Source: Streptomonospora alba
GTDB lineage: Bacteria > Actinomycetota > Actinomycetes > Streptosporangiales > Streptosporangiaceae
Length of the DNA: 64,000 bases
Direction: 5' to 3'
Assembly (NCBI RefSeq): GCF_000826685.1
Contig: NZ_JROO01000006.1
Location: forward strand, 62,001 to 126,000
Shown: positions 27,113 through 34,696 of the stretch, in pieces
Layout of the letters: each line of letters begins with the position of its first letter
Numbering within the stretch: the first letter of the stretch is position 1
Translations under genes and position numbers: made by a program
The notes under the pieces: generated by a model
Seen by the model: only the letters and a program-made list of their open reading frames with translations
Told to the model about the DNA's origin: nothing
Databases searched by the model: none

Positions 27113-28099
27113 CTAGGCGTTTCCTGTCGTGTTCATCTGCATGGGGTGGGCCATCCGGATGCCGGCCTGGTCGAAATCGCGCTTGAGGTGGCCGCGCAGT
27201 TCGCGGTCCAGGGCCCACTGCTCGCCGGGCTTGGTCTTGGCCATGACGCGGAAGACCACGGCGCCGTTGGCGATGCCGACCACGCCCTCGGCGGTGGGGC
27301 GCTCCAGGAGCTGGTCGGCCGGGCCGGGCAGCTCGGCGAAGGCGTCCAGGCTGCGCTCGATGACCTCGGTGGCGTGCGCGACGTCCACACGGGCGTCCAA
27401 GGGGATCTCGACGACGGCGCGCGCCCAGCCCTGGTTCATATTGCACACGCGCACGATCTCGCCGTTGCGCACGTACCACAGACCGCCGCTGAGGTCGCGG
27501 ATCTTGGTCACCCGCAGGCTGACCTCCTCTACGGTGCCCACGGCGTCGCCCACGTCCACGACGTCGCCGACGCCGTACTGGTCCTCGATCAGCATGAACA
27601 CGCCGGAGAGAAAGTCCTGCACGAGGCTCTGCGCGCCGAAGCCGATGGCGAGGCCGAGCACGCCCGCGCTCAACAGGATGGGGCCGAGGTTGATGCCCAG
27701 CTCGCCCAGGATCATGACGATCGCGCTGCCGAGGATCACCACGGAGGCCACACTGCGCAGCACCGAGCTGATCGTCTCGGCCCGCTGCTCCTGCCTCGCG
27801 TTCTTGTTCCCGGTGGCCTTGGCCAGGACCCCGTTGGCCAGCTTGCCGTTGCCGAGGCGCTGATGGGAGGCCGCCATCCGCTTGATCGCCCGGTCGATGA
27901 GGCGCCCTGCCACGGCCCTGACGATCAGGGCGATGATCAGGACCAGCACGATCTGGATCGCACCGGAGATGAAGGCTCCGGAGCGCTCCGCGAACCACTC
28001 CACCATGGGTCCGCTCTGGTCCAGCGCCTGCGCCATGAGGACAGGAGGCCCGTCCACCGGGAGCGTCGCCCCCGCGTGCGCTGTGTGGTCTCCTGCCAT
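27113..28099 (-). CDS. MscS-family mechanosensitive ion channel
   Basis: Small-conductance mechanosensitive channel that opens on hypo-osmotic shock. Seen: N-terminal hydrophobic helix (about residues 45-65), two further membrane helices, and the pore/beta-domain signature LGLAIGFGAQSLVQDFLSG followed by FMLIEDQYGVGDVV and VTKIRDLSGGLWYVRNGEI. 328 aa from the ATG at 28099, which has AAGGAGA upstream. The C-terminal alpha/beta domain ends at MAHPMQMNTTGNA. Upstream, on the same strand, the motif ATGGCACTATGG resembles one before the GH20 gene. Confidence 0.93.
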   Translation of the reverse strand: MAGDHTAHAGATLPVDGPPVLMAQALDQSGPMVEWFAERSGAFISGAIQIVLVLIIALIVRAVAGRLIDRAIKRMAASHQRLGNGKLANGVLAKATGNKNARQEQRAETISSVLRSVASVVILGSAIVMILGELGINLGPILLSAGVLGLAIGFGAQSLVQDFLSGVFMLIEDQYGVGDVVDVGDAVGTVEEVSLRVTKIRDLSGGLWYVRNGEIVRVCNMNQGWARAVVEIPLDARVDVAHATEVIERSLDAFAELPGPADQLLERPTAEGVVGIANGAVVFRVMAKTKPGEQWALDRELRGHLKRDFDQAGIRMAHPMQMNTTGNA

Positions 28100-28508
28100 G
28101 CGTTCTCCTTCGGTCAGCGGGATTCGAGGGGTGCCCGCCGCGCCGGCGGCGCATGGAAGGGCCGCTCGCAGTGGTCGGTGAGGGAACGGGCCAGGCGCCG
28201 GCGGGCGGGCCGCAGATGTCCTCGGCCATAGTGCCATAAGGCCATCCACCAGCCAAAAGAACGTCACGAACCGGCAATAACCATCCGTCCGGGCCGATTG
28301 TCGCGTGTTCGCCGCGCGCGCCCACGGCCGGACCGTGTCCGGAACCTCCGCTGCGGGGGTCGTGTGTGTCGAATCCGGCACCCGACACGCCCATCGACAC
28401 ATTGTGAGCGGATGGTTACGCAATGTGCGATTTTATGGAGTGGTGGCATGCAGGGTTCACGCACGGCCACCTGATACGCGCTTGGCGAATCGATGGAGAG
28501 GTCCGAGC
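28100..28508. other. Divergent intergenic region, mscS / acidic secreted protein
   Basis: About 410 bases with promoters for both directions presumed. It holds ATGGCACTATGG (minus strand, 28226-28237) and the spaced inverted repeat CACATTG...CAATGTG (28398-28427). The plus-strand ribosome site GGAGAGG is at its right end. No gene seen. Confidence 0.5.
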
Positions 28509-30224
28509 ATGCGCAAGCATCAGAAGCGATGGATCGCGCTGGCCGGTGCCACCACCTTGTCCGTGGCGGGCCTGGTGGCGGGCAGCGGTCCGGCGACGGC
28601 GGAGTACGGCCCCGGCGACGGCCCGATCGCCTGGCCGGTCGTTCAGCAGAGCGCGTCGACGTACACGCTCGACGGGTTCGAGATCGCCTACCTGCCGCCG
28701 GGGCTCGACAGGTACGGCATCCACGCCAACTCCACGACCGGTCGCAGCGGCGAGCGCGTCTCGGCGATCTCGTGGGTACAGGGTTTCGACTCGGTCTACG
28801 GCAAGGTCGGCGTGATCCGGTCGGAGGACATCACCGATCTGGAGGACATGCGCAAGGCCCGCTACAGCCGCCTCGACGACGATGCGCTGGAGAAGACCGA
28901 GCACCACGGTGTCCCGGCCTACCTGTCGAAGAAGTCGGGAGAGCTGTTCTGGGTCCCCGAAGGCGGCGTGGGTGTCGAGGCCTACCTGCAGCCCGACCGC
29001 TGGGAGTCCGACGAACTGGTCTCCCTCGCCGAGGGCGTTCGCGAGTCGCAGAAGGGCGCGGAGTCCGACCAGGATCCGGAGGCCGGCGAGGCCGGCGAGG
29101 CCGACCAGGCCGACCAGGGCAACCAGGGCAACCAGGGCAACCAGGGCGACCAGGCCGAGCCGGGCGAGCAGGGCGAGCAGGAGAGCGCGGCCGAGGAGGG
29201 CGGCGCCCAGGAGACCGAAGCCGAGGAGTCCCCGGGTCCGGAGTCCGAGGACGAGGAAACCGGGGAGGGCGCCGAGGGCGCCGCTGAGGAAGCCGGGGGC
29301 ACCCAGGAGGGCGCCGAGGAGGCCGCCGAGGAGGAGGCTCCCGGATCCGGCGAGGGCGCTGAGGATGAGGGCCCCGCCGAGCAAGGGCCCGCCGAGGAAG
29401 GGCCGGCCGGATCGGCGGACGGCGCCGACGAGGCGAGCGGGGAGACCGGGAACGCCGGGGAGGAGGCCGCCGAGGCCGCCGGTTCGTCCGAGCCCCAGAC
29501 CCACCCGGCGGGCTCGGAGGGTGAGTCGCCCGAGGGCCGACAGGAGTCCGAGGCCCCGGAGGAGGACGCGCCCCAGGAGGAATCCGGTTCCCCGCAGCAA
29601 CCCGGCGACCCGGAGGGCGCGGAGCCCTCTCCGGGCGCCGGCGAGGAGGCCGCCGAGGGCACCCAGGCCGGGGAGGAGCCCGCCGAGGAGGCGGACTCCG
29701 GCACGGAAGCGGGCGAGACTCCCGAGGCCGACACGCCCGAGGCCGAGTCCCCGGACGCGCAGGAGCAGGAGGGCGCCGAGAGCGCTGACGGCAGCTTCGT
29801 CCCCGGGGTCTCGCTGATGGACGCGCGCACCTGCCTGGCCGAGGAACTGCTGCCCGAGGACGCCCAGGCCCAGCCGGCCGAGGTCGCCGGGGACGCCGCC
29901 GCACTGCTCGAACTGTGGCGCTCGGTCGACACCGAAGCCCGAGACGAGGCCGCGCAGGCCTGCGCCGAGCACTTCGATGCGGATCCGGACCTCGTCGACC
30001 AGGTGATGGCCGATCTCGCCGCGGAGGCCGAGGAAGCCGAAGGAACCGAGGGGGCCGAGGGGACCGAAGGCGCGGACGCGTCCGCAGCGCAGAGCGACGC
30101 CAAGCAGTCCGAGTCGGAAGAAACCGTCGAGGACGCGCCGGAGTCCTCGGCCTCCGAGGACGATCCGTCGGGCCTGTGGGGCGCGATCCCGCGGCTGCTG
30201 CCCGGAATATCGGTGCGACTGTAG
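28509..30224 (+). CDS. Secreted, extremely acidic low-complexity protein
   Basis: 571-aa exported protein with no recognised family. Seen: a signal peptide ending near ATA-EY (residue 31); an N-terminal folded domain (about 32-180) with GFEIAYLPPGLDRYG and VPAYLSKKSGELFWVPEGG; then a 240-residue Glu/Ala/Gly/Pro-rich stretch (about 185-428) with almost no hydrophobic or basic residues; then a small C-terminal domain with two Cys (TCLAEELLPEDA ... AQACAEHFDADPDLVDQVM) and another acidic tail. The middle is probably disordered and could bind cations or the cell wall. Plus-strand GGAGAGG precedes the ATG. Monocistronic, closed by a terminator. Composition is striking even for actinomycetes. Confidence 0.8.
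   Translation: MRKHQKRWIALAGATTLSVAGLVAGSGPATAEYGPGDGPIAWPVVQQSASTYTLDGFEIAYLPPGLDRYGIHANSTTGRSGERVSAISWVQGFDSVYGKVGVIRSEDITDLEDMRKARYSRLDDDALEKTEHHGVPAYLSKKSGELFWVPEGGVGVEAYLQPDRWESDELVSLAEGVRESQKGAESDQDPEAGEAGEADQADQGNQGNQGNQGDQAEPGEQGEQESAAEEGGAQETEAEESPGPESEDEETGEGAEGAAEEAGGTQEGAEEAAEEEAPGSGEGAEDEGPAEQGPAEEGPAGSADGADEASGETGNAGEEAAEAAGSSEPQTHPAGSEGESPEGRQESEAPEEDAPQEESGSPQQPGDPEGAEPSPGAGEEAAEGTQAGEEPAEEADSGTEAGETPEADTPEAESPDAQEQEGAESADGSFVPGVSLMDARTCLAEELLPEDAQAQPAEVAGDAAALLELWRSVDTEARDEAAQACAEHFDADPDLVDQVMADLAAEAEEAEGTEGAEGTEGADASAAQSDAKQSESEETVEDAPESSASEDDPSGLWGAIPRLLPGISVRL
29103..29156 (+). repeat. 9-bp tandem repeat, six units
   Basis: Six units of (G/A)ACCAGG(C/G)C in tandem, encoding DQA/DQG/NQG repeats at the start of the acidic region. 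Confidence 0.85.
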
Positions 30225-30295
30225 TCGGTCGGTGGCGGCGGACTACGGCGGCGCGGCCGGCGATCGGCCGAGACCCGGCCCGCCGGACGCCGTAG

Positions 30296-30329
30296 GAGCG
30301 GCGGGGACTTCACGGAGTCCTCGCCGCTC
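30296..30329. terminator. Bidirectional terminator between the acidic protein gene and fahA
   Basis: GAGCGGCGGGGA and TCCTCGCCGCTC form a 12-bp stem with one mismatch, followed by GCGTTT, between convergent genes. Confidence 0.7.
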
Positions 30330-30376
30330 GCGTTTGTACTCCAGGTCCGCGGCAGGGGCGGCGCTGCCGCCGGACG

Positions 30377-31573
30377 TCAGTCGCCGGCCGGCAGCAGGGA
30401 CGCACTGACCTCGCCGAGCCGGATCACGCCCCCGCCCATCCCCTGCGCCCACGCGCCGACTTCGACCGTGTCGCCGTCCTGCAGGTAGGACCGCGCAGAG
30501 CCGCCGGACAGCCTCAGCGGCGCCTCGCCCGCCCCCTCCAGCTCCAGCAGGCTCCCCCGCTGCCCCGGCTCTCCGCCGGAGACGGCGCCCGAGGTGTACA
30601 GGTCGCCGGTGCGCAGTGCCGCCCCGTTGCCGGTCAGATGGGCCAGCAGCTGGTCGGGTGTCCAGTACATCGCCCCGTACGGCGGGCGGGAGACGACCTC
30701 TCCGTTGAGCGCGATCTCGAACCTGATGCGCAGCCCCCAGTCGGCGATCCGGGCCAGGTGCGGCAGGGGCGCCGGGGACTGCCGGCGGCCGCGGAACCGC
30801 GCCGCACCCAGCGCGTCGGTGGGCAGCACCCACGGCGAGACCGGCGCCGCGAACGACGCCCCTGTCAGCGGCCCCAGCGGCACCGCTTCCCACGCCTCGA
30901 CGTCGCGTGCGCTGAAGTCGGCCATCAGCACGGCGCCGAAGACGTGCTCGACGAAGCCGCTGACGGGCACGCTGCGTCCCGGCGGAGTCGGCATGCCCAC
31001 GACGAAGCCCAGGTGCGCCTCGGCGTCCACCCGCGTGCTCGGCCCCATGCGGGGACCGGTGCCGTCGCGGTCGGCGTACTGGCCCGCCGGGCGGCGGATT
31101 CCGCGGCCCGAGGCCGCCACAGCGCCCGCACGCCCGTGCCTGCCGACGGGCTGGGTATACCACCGCTCGGGCAGGCCGCCGGTCCCGGGACGCAGCAGGC
31201 GCTGCATGCAGGCGGCGTGCTCCGCGGAGCCGTGGAAGACGGCACGGTCTCCCACGGAGAACGGCCGCAGCAGCTCCACCTGCGACAGCGGGACCAGGTG
31301 GGGCTCGGCGGCCGCGCGCCCCTTCTCGGCGGCGAGCATCCCCGTCACCTTGGCGCGGGTCGCCCGCCACGCCGTGGAGCCGCGCGCCATGAAGCGGTTG
31401 AGAGAGGGCTCCTCGAACTCCGGGTCGCCCAGTGCGCCGGCCAGGTCGAGCACCCACTCCCCTACTCGCACGCCCACCCGCGGCGCGGCGCCGTCGTGCA
31501 CGAACACTCCGTAGGGCAGGTTGTCCGCCCCGTACCCCGCCTCGTCGGCCCCCGGAACCCACGTCGTCCGCAC
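30377..31573 (-). CDS. fahA: Fumarylacetoacetase
   Basis: Hydrolyses fumarylacetoacetate to fumarate and acetoacetate, the last step of tyrosine/homogentisate breakdown (EC 3.7.1.2). Seen: the N-terminal NLPYGVFVHDG signature of true FAH, the HGSAEHA region where the catalytic His is expected, FVEHVFGAVLMADFSARDVEAWE and GSFAAPVSPWVLP-like core (here TGASFAAPVSPWV), and RTGDLYTSGAVSGGEPGQRG near the C-terminus. 398 aa is normal. GTG start with GAGGAGG just upstream. It lies 68 bases after a conserved uncharacterised gene on the same strand, probably in one operon. No homogentisate dioxygenase is in the window. Confidence 0.9.
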   Translation of the reverse strand: MRTTWVPGADEAGYGADNLPYGVFVHDGAAPRVGVRVGEWVLDLAGALGDPEFEEPSLNRFMARGSTAWRATRAKVTGMLAAEKGRAAAEPHLVPLSQVELLRPFSVGDRAVFHGSAEHAACMQRLLRPGTGGLPERWYTQPVGRHGRAGAVAASGRGIRRPAGQYADRDGTGPRMGPSTRVDAEAHLGFVVGMPTPPGRSVPVSGFVEHVFGAVLMADFSARDVEAWEAVPLGPLTGASFAAPVSPWVLPTDALGAARFRGRRQSPAPLPHLARIADWGLRIRFEIALNGEVVSRPPYGAMYWTPDQLLAHLTGNGAALRTGDLYTSGAVSGGEPGQRGSLLELEGAGEAPLRLSGGSARSYLQDGDTVEVGAWAQGMGGGVIRLGEVSASLLPAGD

Positions 31574-31641
31574 GCTCCTCCTCGTCGCTCGCCGCCGGTG
31601 TCACACCCTCGCCGCTCGGCGGGGCGGGGCGCGAAGCGCGC

Positions 31642-32742
31642 TCAGACGTCCCAGGCGCCCAGGAGGCCCAGAGCGGCGGCCTCGCGCACGGGATCGCCGG
31701 TGCTGCGCGCGGCGTATCCCGTCAGCAGATCGCGGGTGCGCAGCGCGGTTGCCGGGTCCAGGGCGCGCGCCAGGCGGGCGAGCCACCGGGCGTCGGTGCC
31801 GGCCAGCAGGTCGGACACGCTGTCGTAATCGCCCTCCACGACGGCGGCGGTGGCCAGCAGCAGATTCAGGTAGCCGTACTGCGCGGCGCCGGTTCCGGGG
31901 TCGATCCGTCCTGCCGCCTGGGGCGGTCCGGCGGTCGCGGCGAAGGGCACGTCGCGCTCGACGCAGGCGGTGATGAACGCGCCGATCTCGCGCAGGCCGG
32001 GCACGAGCTCGGGCCGGGGGCCGCCGCAGCGGATCTTGGCGCCCAGCGGCCGCGCTCCGCTGAGGACGTCGACGGCGTCGAGCCAGCCGGGTTCGCGGAC
32101 CGGCTCGAAGTAGACGACGCGTCCCGCCGCGCCGATGTCGCCGCTGCGGAACAGTGCGGCGACCAGGCGCAGGTCGTCGGGGCGGGCACGGGTCTCGTAG
32201 TGGCTGACACGCACGCGGGGGTCGCGCGGGGGCACGACGCCGGCTACGCCTTCGTCGGTGTCGAGGACGAGGCCCACCTCGACCGGCCCGCTGCCGTCGA
32301 GTCGGCGCAGCAGGTCGTCCCACCGGCTGGCCGGGCACAGCATGCGGTGGGAGAGCATGGGATGGCCGACGATGCTGTCCGAGCGGTGCCGCTCGACGGC
32401 CTGCACGACCCGCAAAGGCGCATACTCCGACGCTGGTCCGGCCCCCTGCGGGCGGGGGTGGGGGTCGGCGGCCGACGGGCCCGGCGGGCAGAGGCCGGCG
32501 TCGTCGATGAGACCGCGCAGCAGGATCTGCGCCGCCGTCTCCTCCTCGGCCAGCCCCAATGCTCCGTATCCCCTGTCGGTCGCGTCGTAGGCGCGGTAGC
32601 CCGCCTGCGGATCGGCCTCGCCGGGCGGGCTCTCCTGAGGGCGGAGCCGGGGACCGGGCCGGCGGCCCGGCGGTTTGGTGTGTGCGCCGGTGCGCGTCCG
32701 CCGCACCGCCGTGTCCTCGGGCCCTCCCCTGCGTCGCTTCAT
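31642..32742 (-). CDS. Conserved uncharacterised protein, operon partner of fahA
   Basis: 366-aa soluble protein; I recall similar actinobacterial proteins opening with LIDDAG/A-x-PPG but know no function. Seen: a basic low-complexity N-terminus (1-50), then AQILLRGLIDDAGLCPPGPS, GHPMLSHRMLCPASRWDDLL, VEVGLVLDTD, RVSHYETRAR, LGAKIRCGG, and YGYLNLLLATAAVVEGD. The alternating strand/helix pattern with KIRCGG hints at a TIM-barrel-like enzyme, but this is only an impression. GGAGGAGGGG precedes the ATG. Being the first gene before fahA, it may act in aromatic-acid breakdown. Confidence 0.7.
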   Translation of the reverse strand: MKRRRGGPEDTAVRRTRTGAHTKPPGRRPGPRLRPQESPPGEADPQAGYRAYDATDRGYGALGLAEEETAAQILLRGLIDDAGLCPPGPSAADPHPRPQGAGPASEYAPLRVVQAVERHRSDSIVGHPMLSHRMLCPASRWDDLLRRLDGSGPVEVGLVLDTDEGVAGVVPPRDPRVRVSHYETRARPDDLRLVAALFRSGDIGAAGRVVYFEPVREPGWLDAVDVLSGARPLGAKIRCGGPRPELVPGLREIGAFITACVERDVPFAATAGPPQAAGRIDPGTGAAQYGYLNLLLATAAVVEGDYDSVSDLLAGTDARWLARLARALDPATALRTRDLLTGYAARSTGDPVREAAALGLLGAWDV

Positions 32743-33138
32743 GGCCCCTCCTCCCGTGCTGCGGGCCGCAGGGCCCCACTCCCCCGCTGCCCGCACCGAC
32801 TGCCGACTATGGGCTTCGGTCGCGCCCGCACAGTTACTTCTACCCAGCTTTGGCACCTGAGTTCCCACAGCGCGCACTAAGGGCGAAATACCCGGAAAAT
32901 AGATCTTCTGCCCTGTTTACGGGCTCAGGCGGCCTGGAACCCCGCCCTTGCCAAAACGGCCAGGCACTGCTTACCTTGATCCAGAAGTCGACGGGCGCCG
33001 CCTCGACCGGGCGCCCGCGCATATCGACCACATGCAGGGCTGGTTTCGCTGGCTCCCCCTCCCTCAGTGACTTGCCCTGCTTCCTCTCCTGCGGAGTCCA
33101 GCCACCCCCTCCCGGCTGGTCTTCATCGAGCAGGAGGC
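32743..33138. other. Locally A/T-rich stretch without recognisable gene
   Basis: Between the fahA partner gene and the NlpC/P60 gene. The line from 32881 is 34 of 60 G/C by hand count, clearly below the surroundings. No reading frame in either direction has a start signal plus familiar motif. It ends in a terminator with a T-run on the plus strand, so a short transcript or a decayed gene is possible. Confidence 0.4.
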
Positions 33139-33170
33139 AAGGGGCGGTGCCGGCGCGGCGCCGCCCCTTT
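33139..33170 (+). terminator. Hairpin terminator AAGGGGCGGTGCC/GGCGCCGCCCCTTT
   Basis: 13-bp stem with one G-T pair and a 5-base loop, followed by TTT on the plus strand. No annotated plus-strand gene precedes it, which is why the upstream stretch deserves a look. Confidence 0.65.
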
Positions 33171-33224
33171 GTCCGTTCGACCCTCGCTGAGCGGGCGCGG
33201 CCCTGCGGCCGCGAGCGCACACGA

Positions 33225-33260
33225 CGCCCCGCCTGCCGCACCGGTGCGGCAGGCGGGGCG
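33225..33260. terminator. Perfect 36-bp palindrome, terminator of the NlpC/P60 gene
   Basis: CGCCCCGCCTGCCGCACC followed directly by its exact complement, 17 bases past the NlpC/P60 stop codon. Confidence 0.8.
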
Positions 33261-33276
33261 GGGGCGGGTCCGCGCG

Positions 33277-34491
33277 TCAGCCGTGGACGCGCACGACGCC
33301 GGCCATGTTCTGGGTGCGGACGTCGGTGACGCGCACGCTCAGCCCGGTCCGAGGCGACTCCAGCATGCGGCCCTCGCCCAGGTAGATGGCGACGTGGGAG
33401 ATGTAGTCGGGCGCCGTCGGGTCGTTGCGCCAGAAGATCAGATCGCCGCGGCGGGCGTCGCCGTAGTCGAGCTGCTCGCCGGCGAACCACTGGTCGTGGG
33501 TGACGCGTGGGACCGACACACCCGCCTGATCGAACGCCCACTGCACGAGTCCCGAGCAGTCGTAGCCGCCCTCGGACATCGACTCTCCGCCCCACACGTA
33601 GGGGACGCCGATGCGGGTCTTCGCGGCCTCGATGGCGGCCTCGCGGACGTCGTCGCCCAGTGCCTCGCCGGGCCCGCCGGAGGGGCGGGGCTCGGGGTCC
33701 TCGGCGAGCAGCTGCAGCGATGCCTCGTCGCCGAGGACCTTCTTCAGCTTGTCCTCCAGTTCCCACAGGTCGGCGTCGGGCGCGGAGACGACCAGCGCGT
33801 TGCCGCGGGGAAAGCCCAGCCGCTCGGCCAGGTCCCGGGAGATCAGCGCGTCGATCCCGGCGACGCCGGAGGTCGCGTGGGTCCACACTTCGCGGGTGAC
33901 CTCTCCGCGGGCGCCGGCCAGCTCGACCTCGCTGCCCACGTCCAAGCCGCGTTGCTTGCCCGCGTCGTCGGAGAGGGCGACGCGGCCCTCGGCGACGCCC
34001 TGCCAGATGTCGTCGGACTCGGCGGAGGGCTTGGGGGCGTAGTTGCGGAAGCTCGATGGGTCGACGCCGAGCACGGCGGTGCCTTCGCCGTCGACCTTCA
34101 TCCGGGCGGCGTCGACGGACTCGACCGATGCGACGCCGTCGAGTTCGGCGACCTTCTCGACGCGCCGCTGGGGGATCGAGTCAGGCAGGACCGCGAAGTA
34201 CTCGCGGGAACGGGCCTTCTTGAAGTCGGCGACGTCGACGTCGGCGCGCAGGTCGGCGGCGTCGGCCACGGGAGGCGACGAGGCGCCGCCGGAAGGGGTG
34301 GCGTCGCCGCCGGAGGGGCGCGGCCCGGGTGCGTGCCGCGGCGCGGCGGCGCCCGCCATCTGCTCGTCGATGGCCGGACGCTCCTGCACGTCGGGGGCGG
34401 GGGCACCCCAGGCCGGAGCGGCACCGAAGGCGGTGAACGCCACGGCGAAGGCCGCAGTCGTCCCCGCGCACGATCTCCACCGTTGACGCAC
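33277..34491 (-). CDS. Secreted NlpC/P60 endopeptidase with MacB-like extracellular domain
   Basis: Peptidoglycan endopeptidase cutting stem peptides. Seen: signal peptide (about residues 1-30), a Pro/Gly linker, then about residues 80-270 of a domain that reads like the periplasmic core of MacB/FtsX permeases (REYFAVLPDSIPQRRVEKVA, AVLGVDPSSFRNYAP, GRVALSDDAGKQRGLDVGS, DALISRDLAERLGF), then the NlpC/P60 domain with Cys312 (GGYDCSGLVQWAF), His366 (SHVAIYLG) and RGDLIFW. No membrane helices follow, so the MacB-like part stands alone. Start GTG 34491 chosen because the signal peptide begins there; AGGAGAG lies about 11 bases upstream. Ends at a perfect palindrome. Confidence 0.85.
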   Translation of the reverse strand: MRQRWRSCAGTTAAFAVAFTAFGAAPAWGAPAPDVQERPAIDEQMAGAAAPRHAPGPRPSGGDATPSGGASSPPVADAADLRADVDVADFKKARSREYFAVLPDSIPQRRVEKVAELDGVASVESVDAARMKVDGEGTAVLGVDPSSFRNYAPKPSAESDDIWQGVAEGRVALSDDAGKQRGLDVGSEVELAGARGEVTREVWTHATSGVAGIDALISRDLAERLGFPRGNALVVSAPDADLWELEDKLKKVLGDEASLQLLAEDPEPRPSGGPGEALGDDVREAAIEAAKTRIGVPYVWGGESMSEGGYDCSGLVQWAFDQAGVSVPRVTHDQWFAGEQLDYGDARRGDLIFWRNDPTAPDYISHVAIYLGEGRMLESPRTGLSVRVTDVRTQNMAGVVRVHG

Positions 34492-34696
34492 GCCTACCCC
34501 GCTCTCCTGCTGTCGCCTACCGACCGTTCGGACCCTGACTTCCGCGGCCGGGTACAAGCATGATGTTCCCCACCGACCGATTTCAAGCGTCCGCGAGGTG
34601 AACGGCGCATACCCGGGCGCCTCCCCCCGAGGTCAGCGCACGGATCGACCGCACACGCGGATTTCCGCGGCGTTTCACGATACGGGCGGACCGGAT

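Noticed and set aside
32840-33886. A minus-strand frame extending from the A/T-rich segment into the NlpC/P60 gene
   Set aside because: The part within the hydrolase is an out-of-frame shadow, and the remaining part lacks a start and any recognisable motif.
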